DNA of 64,000 nt, taken from Acidithiobacillus ferridurans (GTDB lineage Bacteria; Pseudomonadota; Gammaproteobacteria; Acidithiobacillales; Acidithiobacillaceae). This document shows positions 36,834-46,758 of this stretch, piece after piece. Location: the NCBI RefSeq assembly GCF_003966655.1, contig NZ_AP018795.1, positions 496,001-560,000 of the forward strand, in the 5' to 3' direction. A program made the position numbers and the translations under genes. How positions within the stretch are numbered: the stretch's first letter is position 1; each line of letters begins with the position of its first letter. The notes under the pieces are model-generated. The model was not told the DNA's origin. It saw nothing but the letters and a program-made list of their open reading frames with translations, and made no database searches.

Positions 36834-36847
36834 ACGGGGTCGGAGGG

Positions 36848-37648
36848 ATGCTGTTACGCTACACCACCTTGTTGACCCTGGTTTCAGCGCTTCTGCAACC
36901 GCCGGGTGTCCTGTTCGTTCTCGCCGCCCTGGGCTGGCTGGCAGAAATCGTGGGCTGGCGCTATCTGGGCCGGGTGCTCATACTCCTCGCGCTGGGCACC
37001 CTCTATTTTTTCTCGACTGCGTTAGGCGCACGGCTTCTCCTGCTGCCTCTGGAAGACCGCTACCCACCCCTGACCAAGCCCCTGCACGGAGCCGACACTC
37101 CCCAGGCGATTATCGTGCTAGGGGGCGGAGAGGTCATGCAATCGCCGGGGTCCAATCAGGAAACGGCGAATGCACGCACCCTTGTGCGCCTGCTGGCGGC
37201 AGCTCAACTCGCCCGACAAACCGGGCTTCCCATCATTCCCAGTGGCGGCGCCCCGCGTCTCGGCGCCCCAGCCGAGGCGCTCACCATGGAGTTCATCCTG
37301 CGCCAGGATCTGGGCGTACAAAGCCCCATCTGGCCGGAAACCCAGTCCTACAATACGGCAGCCAACGCAACAGACAGCGCGGCAATATTGGCCGAACACC
37401 ATGGCCACCCGGCCTACTTGGTAACCTCCGCGCTCCATATGCCGCGGGCCGTCGCATGGTTTCGCCGCGCTGGCGTGAAAGTGATCCCCGTGCCCACCGA
37501 CTACCGTCTGGACCGGGTGAACGGACTCCGCCTGGAGAGTTGGCTGCCGCGCGCGATTTATCTCGAAATCAGCAGCGAGGCGAGTCATGAATACCTCGGA
37601 CTTCTTTGGCTCTGGATTCAGGAGCAGGGAATCGGGGGTGGCCACTAG
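36848..37648 (+). CDS. YdcF/ElyC-like DUF218 membrane protein
   Basis: A 266-residue protein with two N-terminal membrane segments (about residues 8-28 and 38-60) and a DUF218 domain: AIIVLGGGE, IIPSGGAPR, SYNTAANA and LVTSALHMPRAVAWFRRAG. This matches the ElyC/YdcF group, some of which affect peptidoglycan or envelope-carrier metabolism. It starts 14 bp after lipA. The biochemical activity is unknown. Confidence 0.87.
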   Translation: MLLRYTTLLTLVSALLQPPGVLFVLAALGWLAEIVGWRYLGRVLILLALGTLYFFSTALGARLLLLPLEDRYPPLTKPLHGADTPQAIIVLGGGEVMQSPGSNQETANARTLVRLLAAAQLARQTGLPIIPSGGAPRLGAPAEALTMEFILRQDLGVQSPIWPETQSYNTAANATDSAAILAEHHGHPAYLVTSALHMPRAVAWFRRAGVKVIPVPTDYRLDRVNGLRLESWLPRAIYLEISSEASHEYLGLLWLWIQEQGIGGGH

Positions 37649-37677
37649 TTCCAAAGCCCCGAGGAGGGAACGAGATG

Positions 37678-38763
37678 CTACGGCTTCTGATCGGGGAAAG
37701 TCACCTGAACATGCAGATGTTCCTGATCTGCGGCGCTAGCCAGAGGTAAAGGCGGCGGTACCGCGGCGCCATTCGCCGATGGCCCGTAAGGAGCGTACGC
37801 GTAGGGTGTTGCGGGAAGTGCGGCAGACAGCGTTGCATAGCTCGGTGCGTCGACCCCGATGGGAAGTGCCACGGTGTTATGCTCAGCCACAATATGCCTG
37901 ACCATACCCCAGTCGATATGCTCATCGATCCGGTTCCGCACCATGAAAGACTTGATCGCCATCACGGCCCGCTGCAACTCCGGAATACCCTTTTTGTGGT
38001 AGGCATACATCGGTTTGTATGACTGCAGATAGACCTGCCCGTCGCGCACACCCACCAGGTTGGGCTGATCGATGATCCGTACTGGGGTGCCCACCGGAAC
38101 CATCGGGAAGAGTTGTGCGACATTCTCCGGGAACATCTGAAAACACCCCTGGCTGGCCCGCATGCCAACTCCCCAAGGGTGGTAGGTACCGTGGATGAAA
38201 ATACCGGAGAGTCCGGTCTCCATCGCCAGTTCACCCATGGGGTTTTCAGCGCCGGGTGGCCAATACCAGGGGATATCCATGTGAAATTTCTTCTCGAACC
38301 ACGCGTGGATATTTTTGGGTACATTCCACGCAGGCATTTTATATTTGGCGATAATCCGCGTATCCGTCAACGCCTCCTTCCAGCCCGGCAGAAAGACACC
38401 GACGGGATAGGTGTATACCACTCGGTCATTCACCGGAAAATAGTAGATCCGTCGCGCCGGAATATCCACGATGATCCCGGTCCAGGGCTTTGGCGGTAAA
38501 ATATACTCGGCAGGAATGACCACCTTGCTGGCCTCGCCAGGAAGCCAGGGATTGACACCAGGGTTGGCCGCCGTTACCTGATTGTAACCGAGGTCGTAGA
38601 AACGCCCGATGTCGAGAAGGGTATCGTCTCTGTGGGTGGTTACCGCCTCGAGCGCCCCGACAACATTACCCTGGGCGGGCAAGGCATAGACACTGGCATT
38701 GGCTACCGTCACACCACATCCCATGAAGGCTGCCAGAAACCAGGCACCTAACTGTTTTTGCAT
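37678..38763 (-). CDS. L,D-transpeptidase-like (YkuD) periplasmic protein
   Basis: A 361-residue exported protein: signal peptide to about residue 24 (VTVANASVYA), a LysM-like segment (LDIGRFYDLGYNQVTAANPG), then a YkuD domain (IIVDIPARRIYYFP). The active site reads FIHGTYHPWGVGMRASQGCFQMFPEN: the His and the S-x-G-C cysteine are present, but the usual arginine after the cysteine is Gln. Activity as a cross-linking or Braun-lipoprotein-type enzyme is therefore likely but not assured. The C terminus is Pro/Ala-rich. Confidence 0.87.
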   Translation of the reverse strand: MQKQLGAWFLAAFMGCGVTVANASVYALPAQGNVVGALEAVTTHRDDTLLDIGRFYDLGYNQVTAANPGVNPWLPGEASKVVIPAEYILPPKPWTGIIVDIPARRIYYFPVNDRVVYTYPVGVFLPGWKEALTDTRIIAKYKMPAWNVPKNIHAWFEKKFHMDIPWYWPPGAENPMGELAMETGLSGIFIHGTYHPWGVGMRASQGCFQMFPENVAQLFPMVPVGTPVRIIDQPNLVGVRDGQVYLQSYKPMYAYHKKGIPELQRAVMAIKSFMVRNRIDEHIDWGMVRHIVAEHNTVALPIGVDAPSYATLSAALPATPYAYAPYGPSANGAAVPPPLPLASAADQEHLHVQVTFPDQKP

Positions 38764-38876
38764 GACTTATTTTCCTGTTCGCGGCTCGCTGAAAAAGCAA
38801 GAACGCCATCCGCCGCGCACGCGCGTTGGCAGCGTCCTCTATTATCGCCATAATCATAAAGTAAAAGGAGGTCTGT

Positions 38877-39308
38877 ATGGAATCGCCACACCTGGTTTTT
38901 CTGAGAAACGCAGTGCGCGGCCAGACCGTTCCGGTCGTGCCATTACGCGATGCACTGCACCGTCTCGATCATATGCTGACCGGTTTGGCTGGCGATCTGC
39001 ATATCCCCTATGCAGGCCCTTATGTCGGTCTGGGACAAATGACCCGGCAACACCAGTTGTGTATTGCCGAGCATCAGTGGTCGGCGCAGGAGCGCGGCTG
39101 GGGCGTCGCCATCTGCATTAGCCACCCCGTTCACGGCTGGCGCGCAGAATGGCGGCTGGCCACAGTAAGCCGCGAACGTCTCCCGCTCATCGTACAGGCT
39201 TTGCCTGCGCTGTTCGCCGGCTACGCGGCGGCTGCGGACACCTCCTTGGCGGCGCAGCGCCCCAGCACGAAGCGCATCCATGAAATTGCCGGGATCTTCG
39301 CGCATTGA
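38877..39308 (+). CDS. hypothetical protein of 143 residues
   Basis: An unrecognised soluble protein with a strong AAAGGAGG ribosome site. It is rich in His, Arg and Trp (GWGVAICISHPVHGWRAEWRLA). No export signal or metal motif is clear. It lies divergent from the transpeptidase-like gene and 82 bp before the TPR membrane protein, so it could lead that cluster's operon, but nothing in the sequence ties it to it. Confidence 0.7.
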   Translation: MESPHLVFLRNAVRGQTVPVVPLRDALHRLDHMLTGLAGDLHIPYAGPYVGLGQMTRQHQLCIAEHQWSAQERGWGVAICISHPVHGWRAEWRLATVSRERLPLIVQALPALFAGYAAAADTSLAAQRPSTKRIHEIAGIFAH

Positions 39309-39390
39309 CAGTGCCGTTAAAACGCCTAACTACCAGTCAGAATAGCGGCAAAGAAGCAACACTACGTTTACCCTGAAGCGAGATTCCTGC

Positions 39391-40863
39391 ATGGAATTGC
39401 CCACCGGCAGCCTGATTATTATAGCCTTTCTTGTATCCCTGGTGGTGCTGACCGGGGTATGGAAGGCGTCGCGCGGACGGAAACCTCTCAGAGTTCCAGG
39501 TTTGCAGCGCGAGGGCAGCGGAAGTCCGGCGCCGACCGCATCCCCCGTCAAAAGCAACCTGGCCAGCACCGTAACAGCGGCATCCCCCGTGCAGGTCGAT
39601 GAAATCAGCATTCTGGACGAGGTGGATATTTATCTTTCCTATGGCCACCTGGAACAGGCTGCCACATCCCTCAGCTGGTACGTGGATCACAACCCAGACA
39701 ATGCCCAGCAGATGCGCAGGCTCCTCGCGATCTATCGTGAAATACCGGATATCGATCATTTTGTTGAACGGTTGGAACAACTCACCGAGTCACACACCAT
39801 TCCCGATGCGGAAGCCAGGGATCTCGTTTTGCAAGGGCTGAAACTGGATCCACAGAACCTACAACTACGGGTAACTGCAGAGAATTTGGGGATGAGCGGC
39901 GCGCAAATTGCGGCTGTCCTCGCGCACGCCACCCTTGCGCCACCACCGACGGAGTCTTCCGCGCTCGCCGGTGCGCAGAGGGAGTTGCAGCAATCCATCG
40001 TCAACCCGGAATCACTAGATCTGTCCGGATTTATGCCTAGACCAGAGATGCTATCGTCCGGGGTATCCCAAAACGGTCCTACCGGGGAGGGCCTCATACT
40101 GCTCACCGGGCCCGATGATATTCTGCCGCTGGACGAGGAGGAATATGGGGTAGTAGCTAGCCTGGTTTCGCCGCTCCTTGCCGCACACCATCTGCTGGCG
40201 TGTCACCAATATCCTGAGGCCGAGCGACTGTTACGTCGCCAACTCATTCTCGATCCCCGCAAGCTCATTCTCCATGTCACCCTGCTGGAACTGCTGTACG
40301 ACCAGCAGCGCTGTGCCGCCTATGCCGAATCCCTCCTGCAGCTCTATATCGCCCTGTGGGGCGCTGGTAGCGATCTGCGAACGCGATTGCTGCAACAAGG
40401 CCTGCGCCTGGGTGAACACAACCTCTGGGTAGCCCTTGCCGGAAGTGACGGAAAGGAGCAGGTTCTCGCAGGGCTGGCCGAGAAATACGGGCTGTATCTG
40501 CCGATCACCGCCATACCACTGAGCAGCCCCCCACTGGTGACGGAAGAAATTCACCGTGATCAGCTGGTTACCGAAAAGGACAGTGAAGATAGCATTATCG
40601 AGGAGTTCAACATGCTTCTGGACTACGGGCAGGTGAACGAGGCGGTGGACCTTCTGGAGAAGGCCATAATGGCGCAACCTCGGCATGAGGTTTACTACGG
40701 ACCGCTTCTCGAAATGTACGAACGGATGGATGCCCGCGAGCGATTTTCCCGTTTCGTCAAATCCATTCTCACGACGGACATGCAGCCCAGTGAAGATATC
40801 ATGCGCCAGATGTTCAGCCTGACTGAACGCCTCCAGCGTTACCCGCAACGACAGATCATTTAG
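39391..40863 (+). CDS. membrane-anchored TPR/FimV-like protein
   Basis: A 490-residue protein with one N-terminal membrane segment (LIIIAFLVSLVVLTGVW, residues 8-24), a Ser/Pro linker to about residue 65, then helical repeats such as EVDIYLSYGHLEQAATSL and MLLDYGQVNEAVDLLEKAI. The layout (anchor, linker, TPR-like repeats beginning with an acidic segment) resembles the cytoplasmic part of FimV-type polarity proteins. It is the first gene of a run with a receiver-like protein, a small GTPase and Roadblock-like proteins, so it may be the membrane platform of that system (inference). Confidence 0.75.
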   Translation: MELPTGSLIIIAFLVSLVVLTGVWKASRGRKPLRVPGLQREGSGSPAPTASPVKSNLASTVTAASPVQVDEISILDEVDIYLSYGHLEQAATSLSWYVDHNPDNAQQMRRLLAIYREIPDIDHFVERLEQLTESHTIPDAEARDLVLQGLKLDPQNLQLRVTAENLGMSGAQIAAVLAHATLAPPPTESSALAGAQRELQQSIVNPESLDLSGFMPRPEMLSSGVSQNGPTGEGLILLTGPDDILPLDEEEYGVVASLVSPLLAAHHLLACHQYPEAERLLRRQLILDPRKLILHVTLLELLYDQQRCAAYAESLLQLYIALWGAGSDLRTRLLQQGLRLGEHNLWVALAGSDGKEQVLAGLAEKYGLYLPITAIPLSSPPLVTEEIHRDQLVTEKDSEDSIIEEFNMLLDYGQVNEAVDLLEKAIMAQPRHEVYYGPLLEMYERMDARERFSRFVKSILTTDMQPSEDIMRQMFSLTERLQRYPQRQII

Positions 40864-40872
40864 GATTTGATC

Positions 40873-42042
40873 ATGACGACAAACCCCTCCAACAGCGGTA
40901 GTATCCTCGTCCGCAGCATCGGGATGGATGCACGCAAAGAAGCCGTCTTCCGCATGGCTTTCAAGATGTTTACCCGGCGGCATTATCAGTTGCTGGACGC
41001 CGGTGACGCGCAAACACCCGCAGTGATCATTATCGATGTGGATGGTATGGACGGTATGGCCATCGCGCGTCGGTTGCATGGAGAACAACCGGAACAACGT
41101 ATCCTGCTGACCAGCGTTTCCGCACACCCTGACAGTATTTTCCCGGTACTACGGAAACCCATACGGATGGAAACCCTGTTCCCCGCACTGGAGCTTCTGC
41201 TGATCGGTGGCCCCGCTCCGGCAAAGCCGGCAGAAAGGAACAGCGCGACAGTCATGCCCATCCGGCCCGACGTCGCGATCTCTTCGCCATTCGCGTCCGT
41301 CGCGGCACCACCTGCGGCCAAGCCAGCGTCGGCACCTGCTCCCAAACCGGCCGCAGCGCCAGCCGTCGCACCTCGCCCGACACCCCTGCTACGCGCTGAA
41401 GACGTACGTCATTTCAACCCTCAGGCTGGGCTGCTGGGACTTTTGCAGATCGTCCGCCGCGACCAGTCGCCAGCCATCATCGTGGATGATCGGCAGCAGG
41501 TTATTCTGCGCTTGGACCCGGTGACAGATCAGGCTATTCTGCTGACGGACGACGCAACCCTCAAGTCCCTGGCCCAGGAGGAGCACCCACGGCTGCAAAT
41601 ACGCGCCCCCGCTGACACGGATATCCCTGCCCATGCGTCTGTACGGCATCTCACCCTTCCATCCCTGCTCTGGCAAGTGGGTGCGTGGGCTGCTGACGGG
41701 CGCCTCATTCAGCAACTGCAGATCAACGCCCCAGTCCAACTGAAGCAGTGGCCCAACCTCACGCGCCTGACCATGTTGCCTGACGCCTTGCGCCTGGCGG
41801 CGTTTCTGGCCCGTTCTCCGGCGTCTCCGGCATTGACGGTGAAGATGTTGCGCGTCGTGCCCGCCGACCTCTTCAACTTTCTGGCGGCCGCGGATAGCCT
41901 GGGGTTGTTGCGCTATAACACGGCGGAAAACCCTGACAACCGCATCCGCCCTGCATCCGCGAATGCGCCGGAGGCTGCTGAAATACCTGCAGCAAAACGG
42001 AGCTTTCTGGGCCGTCTCCTTGCCCGCATTGCAGGGCTGTAA
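40873..42042 (+). CDS. receiver-like protein with Pro/Ala linker and unknown C-terminal domain
   Basis: A 389-residue protein. Residues about 8-110 have a degenerate response-regulator pattern: VIIIDVDGMDGMAIARRL, ILLTSVSAHPDS and LRKPIRMETLF (a KP dyad). The Ala/Pro linker spans about 115-170. The C-terminal half (VDDRQQVILRLDPVTDQAILL onward) ends in a helical part and is not recognised. ATG 40873 is chosen over TTG 40867 for its AGGA spacing. It follows the TPR gene by 9 bp and leads to the GTPase gene. Confidence 0.72.
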   Translation: MTTNPSNSGSILVRSIGMDARKEAVFRMAFKMFTRRHYQLLDAGDAQTPAVIIIDVDGMDGMAIARRLHGEQPEQRILLTSVSAHPDSIFPVLRKPIRMETLFPALELLLIGGPAPAKPAERNSATVMPIRPDVAISSPFASVAAPPAAKPASAPAPKPAAAPAVAPRPTPLLRAEDVRHFNPQAGLLGLLQIVRRDQSPAIIVDDRQQVILRLDPVTDQAILLTDDATLKSLAQEEHPRLQIRAPADTDIPAHASVRHLTLPSLLWQVGAWAADGRLIQQLQINAPVQLKQWPNLTRLTMLPDALRLAAFLARSPASPALTVKMLRVVPADLFNFLAAADSLGLLRYNTAENPDNRIRPASANAPEAAEIPAAKRSFLGRLLARIAGL

Positions 42043-42098
42043 GACGCGACCGGGATTTTTCTCCGGTAAAGATTAAAAGATCCTATGTAAGGAGCCGT

Positions 42099-42662
42099 AT
42101 GGTGAGAGAAGACAATAAAATTATTTTTACCGGTCCTGTTGGCGTAGGCAAAACAACGGCCATTGCGGCATTGTCGGATATTCCGATCATCTCCACCGAT
42201 GCCCAGGCCTCGGATATGACGCTGAATCGCAAGGGTCATACCACCGTCGCGATGGATTACGGTGTGTTGAAGCTGGATGAGGGTACCAAAATTCACCTGT
42301 ATGGCACTCCGGGTCAGGAACGTTTTGACTTCATGTGGGATATCCTCACCACCGGCGGCCTGGGCCTCATTCTGATGCTCGACAACACCCGCCCCAACCC
42401 CAAAAAAGACCTGCATTTTTTTCTTCATGCCTTCAAGGACTTCATTGTCGATGTCCCGGTCGTCATCGGGGTTTCGAAGACGGATATCCAGACGCAGCCC
42501 CAGATAGCCGACTACGTCGACATGCTCCCGGAGGCGACGGCGGACCTGCGGATGCTCAATCCCATTCCTCCAATTTTTGAAGTGGATGGCCGCAACAAGG
42601 ACGACGTAAAGAATTTGGTCATGGCACTGCTGTACTCCATTGATCCGGGCATCGGAGGTTAG
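42099..42662 (+). CDS. small Ras-like GTPase of the MglA/Gtr1-like bacterial group
   Basis: A 187-residue GTPase. The P-loop is GPVGVGKTT (residues 12-20), the switch II strand is HLYGTPGQERFDFMW (near 65-79, with Pro in the usual DTAGQ position) and the base-recognition motif is GVSKTD (NKxD-like, near 127). AAGGAG precedes the ATG. This group is usually found next to Roadblock/LC7 proteins, as here. In Myxococcus, MglA sets cell polarity and motility; a polarity or surface role here is inference. Confidence 0.87.
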   Translation: MVREDNKIIFTGPVGVGKTTAIAALSDIPIISTDAQASDMTLNRKGHTTVAMDYGVLKLDEGTKIHLYGTPGQERFDFMWDILTTGGLGLILMLDNTRPNPKKDLHFFLHAFKDFIVDVPVVIGVSKTDIQTQPQIADYVDMLPEATADLRMLNPIPPIFEVDGRNKDDVKNLVMALLYSIDPGIGG

Positions 42663-42664
42663 TG

Positions 42665-43303
42665 ATGAGTATCGAACTGGTCGCCACGAATGCGGACATT
42701 TACGGTGAGGTGACGCCCGCCGGGGCTTTTTATGCCACCTCCAGTCCGCATCAGGACGAAAACCGGACCACCCTCCTCCACGTTTTACGGCAAGGACACC
42801 GGGCTCCCTTCAGCGCCAGCACCGCACAGCACTGGACGCAGGCGGCGAGCGAAGAGGAAGCCCTGCGCAGCATCTTCCGCCTGCAGCGACTGGGCATGTT
42901 GCGGGGCACGGCACGTCCGCGCCAACGGGAGGATCAGCGGCTGGAAGACGCCTTACCGCCGCTCCTCGCGCAACTTTCGGATATACAGAAAACCCTCCTC
43001 GCCGATGAAAACGGCTTTTATCTCGCGGCATCGGGCTACACCCATGAAGCCGCAGAAGAACTCGCCGGGCTTTCGGCCGATCTGCTGTCCCTGCAGTCCA
43101 GACACGACCGTCTGCTGAAAAACAACCTCCGCGTCAACACCGAAACCTGGGGTTTGATCGATCCGGCGGGGCGCTCCGAACTGGGATTCTGGCCGTTATT
43201 TATCGGTCAGCAACATTTCATGCTCGTCATCAGCGGTACCCCTCGCCTGCAGGATCAATCCTTCGTTACACTGGTGCAGGACCTGGATACACGTTACCGC
43301 TAA
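42665..43303 (+). CDS. Roadblock/LC7-like protein (degenerate), GTPase partner
   Basis: A 212-residue protein starting two bases after the GTPase stop, with GGAGG upstream. The C-terminal half (LADENGFYLAASGYTHEAAEELAG, then LELGF-like strands and HFMLVISGTP) looks like a divergent Roadblock/LC7 fold, the type that binds Ras-like GTPases. The N-terminal part, with an ALRSIFRLQRLGMLRG helix pair, may be a winged helix. The fold assignment is by eye only. Confidence 0.65.
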   Translation: MSIELVATNADIYGEVTPAGAFYATSSPHQDENRTTLLHVLRQGHRAPFSASTAQHWTQAASEEEALRSIFRLQRLGMLRGTARPRQREDQRLEDALPPLLAQLSDIQKTLLADENGFYLAASGYTHEAAEELAGLSADLLSLQSRHDRLLKNNLRVNTETWGLIDPAGRSELGFWPLFIGQQHFMLVISGTPRLQDQSFVTLVQDLDTRYR

Positions 43304-43350
43304 CACAACCTCTTTTTCACAGACCCCGATTTTAATTCAGGAGAATAAAA

Positions 43351-43713
43351 ATGCGTGAAGAAATGCTCAAATCCATCCTCAGTGACCTGAACGGGTCTTC
43401 TGCGGACATCGAGGCCTCGGCCGTGATTTCCACCGACGGCCTCACCATCGCCTCACTGCTTTCTTCGACCATGGACGAAGACCGGGTAGGGGCCATGGCG
43501 GCGGCGATGCTTTCCCTGGGCGACCGCACCGCCGTAGAGCTGGCGCGGGGTGAACTGGAGCAGGTCATGATCAAAGGCGATAATGGCTACGTTCTGCTCA
43601 TTCATGCCGGCCCGGATGCGGTCCTCACGGTCATAGCCCGAAAAGAGGCGAAGCTTGGGTTGGTCTTTCTCGACGCCAAGCGGGGAGCTGCGGGGATCGC
43701 CGAACTGCTTTGA
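43351..43713 (+). CDS. Roadblock/LC7 domain protein (MglB-like)
   Basis: A 120-residue Roadblock/LC7 protein. The pattern SADIEASAVISTDGLTIAS, GAMAAAMLSLGDRTAVEL and GYVLLIHAGPDAVLTVIA is typical. Members are GTPase-activating or scaffold partners of MglA-like GTPases and form dimers. GGAG precedes the start. It is the last gene of the cluster and ends 89 bp before glyQ. Confidence 0.87.
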   Translation: MREEMLKSILSDLNGSSADIEASAVISTDGLTIASLLSSTMDEDRVGAMAAAMLSLGDRTAVELARGELEQVMIKGDNGYVLLIHAGPDAVLTVIARKEAKLGLVFLDAKRGAAGIAELL

Positions 43714-43802
43714 AGCCGTCGGGGTTACGCAGACTTGCGGACACCCTTCACAGGGCTGGCCGCGTTGGGCCATAATGCGCAAAATATCTGCCCGAGACCC
43801 CT

Positions 43803-44687
43803 ATGACTTTTCAGGAAATCATCCAGCGGCTGCAAGGCTTCTGGGCCGATCAAGGCTGTGTTCTGCTCCAGCCCATGGATATGCCGGTAGGTGCCGGAAC
43901 CTTCCACCCCGCCACCTTTTTGCGGGCCATCGGCCCAGAACCATGGCGGGCTGCTTACGTACAGCCCTCCAGGCGCCCCACGGACGGCCGTTATGGGGAC
44001 AATCCCAATCGTCTCCAGCACTACTACCAGTTTCAGGCGGTGCTCAAACCGAACCCGGTAAACCTGCAGGAACTCTACCTCGAATCGCTGGCGGCCCTCG
44101 GTATCGATTCCGGGGTCCAGGATATCCGGTTCGTCGAAGACGACTGGGAGTCACCAACCCTGGGGGCCTGGGGGCTGGGCTGGGAGGTCTGGCTGAATGG
44201 CATGGAAGTCACCCAGTTCACCTATTTCCAGCAGGTGGGCGGTCTGGATTGCCATCCCGTGATGGGCGAGGTCACCTATGGTCTGGAACGACTGGCCATG
44301 TACCTGCAGGGCGTCGAAAGCGTCTATGACCTTGTGTGGACCCCGAACGTACTCTACGGGGACGTATTCCATCAGAACGAAGTGGAGCAATCGCGCTATA
44401 ATTTTGAACTGGCGCCCGTAGAAGACCTCTTCCAGCGCTTCGACCAGGCGGAAAAAGACTGTCACGCCTTGCTGGCAGCCGAACTCCCTCTACCCGCCTA
44501 CGAACGGGTGCTGGACTGCTCCCATACCTTTAACCTGCTGGATGCACGCCATGCCATCGGCGTCAACGAGCGCGCTCGATTCATCGGCCGCGTCCGGACG
44601 CTGGCGCGAGGTGTGGCCGAGCACTATGCCGAGGCCCGTGCCGCCCTCGGTCACCCCCTGCTGAGGAGCCGAGATGTCAGCGCCTGA
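43803..44687 (+). CDS. glyQ: glycyl-tRNA synthetase alpha subunit
   Basis: A 294-residue catalytic alpha subunit of the bacterial alpha2beta2 glycyl-tRNA synthetase. It begins [18 protein letters not shown] and has [20 protein letters not shown] and [18 protein letters not shown]. The length is typical. It overlaps glyS by 14 bp. Confidence 0.97.
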   Translation: MTFQEIIQRLQGFWADQGCVLLQPMDMPVGAGTFHPATFLRAIGPEPWRAAYVQPSRRPTDGRYGDNPNRLQHYYQFQAVLKPNPVNLQELYLESLAALGIDSGVQDIRFVEDDWESPTLGAWGLGWEVWLNGMEVTQFTYFQQVGGLDCHPVMGEVTYGLERLAMYLQGVESVYDLVWTPNVLYGDVFHQNEVEQSRYNFELAPVEDLFQRFDQAEKDCHALLAAELPLPAYERVLDCSHTFNLLDARHAIGVNERARFIGRVRTLARGVAEHYAEARAALGHPLLRSRDVSA

Positions 44688-46758
44688 AGATCTCCTGCTG
44701 GAACTGGGTTGTGAAGAGTTGCCGGCGCGGGAACAAATGCCCCTGCAGGACGCCGCGACCAGGATCATAGGCCAACTGCTCGATGCGGCCGGATTGCAGT
44801 TTGGGGGCATTCACGGCTATGTCACACCGCGACGGCTCGCTCTCTGGATCAAAGACGTCTCCCGACAGAGCCCGCCGCAGGAGACCCTGCGCCGCGGTCC
44901 CCTCGTGGCGCGCGCCCGTGATGCGCAGGGCAGGCCCACGGCGGCGGCGGAGGGCTTTGCCCGCTCCTGTGGGGTCAGCCTGGACGACCTGCTCATCCTG
45001 GAGACCGAAAAAGGCCCCGTCCTGGCTTGGCGGGAGGTCGGCGCAGCGCAGGATAGCCATGCTCTGTTACCCGAGATCGCCAGCAAACTGGTCACCAGCC
45101 TGCCCCTGCGCAAACGCATGCACTGGGGGGATCGTTCTGACAGTTTCCTGCGTCCGGTACGCTGGCTTTTGCTGCGTCAGGGCAGCCAGGTGCTGGACTG
45201 GAATATGTTTGGTCTGGATGCCGGCGGCGAGAGCTTCGGGCATCGCGTCCACCATCCCCAGACGGTGCAGATCAACGCCCCTGCCGGTTACGCCGGATCC
45301 TTGCTGCAGGCAAAGGTGATGGTGGATTTCGCCGGACGCCGCGCGCACATTTCCGGTAAAATGGCCGCCCTGGCAGGCGAGATGGCCGTCACTCCGATCC
45401 TGCCGGAGGCATTGCTGGACGAGATCACCGGACTCAACGAATGGCCAGTCATTCTCGCTGGCAGCTTCGCCGCGGACTATCTGCGGGTGCCCGAAGAAGC
45501 GCTGATTACGGTCATGATGCAGCACCAGCGATATGTCCCCCTGCGCGGTCAGAATGGGCGCCTGGTGCCCCATTATCTGTTTGCGGCCAACCTCCACAGC
45601 CGGGATACGCAGGTCGTCATCGATGGAAATAACCGGGTACTGCGTGCCCGCCTCGCGGATGCTGCCTTCTTTTGGGATCAGGATCGCCAGATCTCCCTGC
45701 AGACACGACGGGCCGCACTTGACGGGGTGCTGTTTCAGGATGGCCTCGGCAGCATTTTCGATAAGACGATGCGTCTGCAAGAGCTTGCCGCAACCCTCTC
45801 ACCACAGTTCGCGGTGGATGCGGGTGACATGTACCGCGCCGCGGAACTCTGCAAAAGTGATCTGCTCAGCGGTTTGGTGGGCGAGTTTCCGGAATTGCAA
45901 GGCATCATGGGCGGCCACTACGCCCGGCATGACGGGGAAAACAACCACGTTGCCACAGCCATCGCCCAGCATTACCTGCCCAGTGGGCGCGACGATGAAA
46001 TCCCGGCGGATGCGCACGGCCAGTGCCTGGCTATCGCCGACAAGCTGGATACCCTCTGCGGTTTTTTTGCCATCGGCAAAGTACCTACCGGGGACCGCGA
46101 TCCCTTTGCCCTGCGCCGCGCGGCGCTGGGGGTGCTGCGAATCGTGCTGGATGCCGGAGTGCCCCTGAACCTGGATGAAGCGGTAACCCACACGCTGGCC
46201 GCTTACGGTGGCGCCTTCGCCAGGAACCGGACGGAGATACGGAGCGCGGTGCTCGACTTCTTTCAGGATCGGATGCGGGTCTATTTCCGGGAGGAGGGCT
46301 TCCGCGCCGACCAGATCGCCGCCGTGCTCAGCCGCCAGCCCCACGAGCCATTGGACGCACGCCAGCGTCTCGAAGCCCTCGCCCTTTTCCAGGCTGAGCA
46401 TGCGGCGGCAGATGCCCTCGCCGTACTGATCAAACGGATCAACAATCTGTTACGCAAAGAAGTGATCTCCGGCGACCGGCCCATAGATCCCCAATACTTT
46501 ATGGACCCGGTAGAGAACACACTCTGGGACTACTGGCAGGCCCTGGAGCAGCCCCTCCATGCGCAGCTTGCGGAACGTCGCTATGCCGCGGCCCTCGGGC
46601 TGCTCGCAGGCCTGCGTCCCGCTGTCGACCAATTTTTTGATGGGGTCATGGTCCTGGCCGAAGATCCGGTGCTGCGCCAGAATCGCCTGGCACTGCTGGC
46701 CCGGCTTCAGGAAGCGTTCCTGCGCATTGCCGACTTCTCGCAGTTGCAGGGGGCCTGA
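44674..46758 (+). CDS. glyS: glycyl-tRNA synthetase beta subunit
   Basis: A 694-residue beta subunit, the tRNA-binding partner of GlyQ. The start [13 protein letters not shown], the block [19 protein letters not shown] and the HD-like metal site [13 protein letters not shown] are typical. GAGGAG precedes the ATG, which lies inside glyQ. Its last base is the first base of the gmhB start codon. Confidence 0.97.
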   Translation: MSAPEDLLLELGCEELPAREQMPLQDAATRIIGQLLDAAGLQFGGIHGYVTPRRLALWIKDVSRQSPPQETLRRGPLVARARDAQGRPTAAAEGFARSCGVSLDDLLILETEKGPVLAWREVGAAQDSHALLPEIASKLVTSLPLRKRMHWGDRSDSFLRPVRWLLLRQGSQVLDWNMFGLDAGGESFGHRVHHPQTVQINAPAGYAGSLLQAKVMVDFAGRRAHISGKMAALAGEMAVTPILPEALLDEITGLNEWPVILAGSFAADYLRVPEEALITVMMQHQRYVPLRGQNGRLVPHYLFAANLHSRDTQVVIDGNNRVLRARLADAAFFWDQDRQISLQTRRAALDGVLFQDGLGSIFDKTMRLQELAATLSPQFAVDAGDMYRAAELCKSDLLSGLVGEFPELQGIMGGHYARHDGENNHVATAIAQHYLPSGRDDEIPADAHGQCLAIADKLDTLCGFFAIGKVPTGDRDPFALRRAALGVLRIVLDAGVPLNLDEAVTHTLAAYGGAFARNRTEIRSAVLDFFQDRMRVYFREEGFRADQIAAVLSRQPHEPLDARQRLEALALFQAEHAAADALAVLIKRINNLLRKEVISGDRPIDPQYFMDPVENTLWDYWQALEQPLHAQLAERRYAAALGLLAGLRPAVDQFFDGVMVLAEDPVLRQNRLALLARLQEAFLRIADFSQLQGA

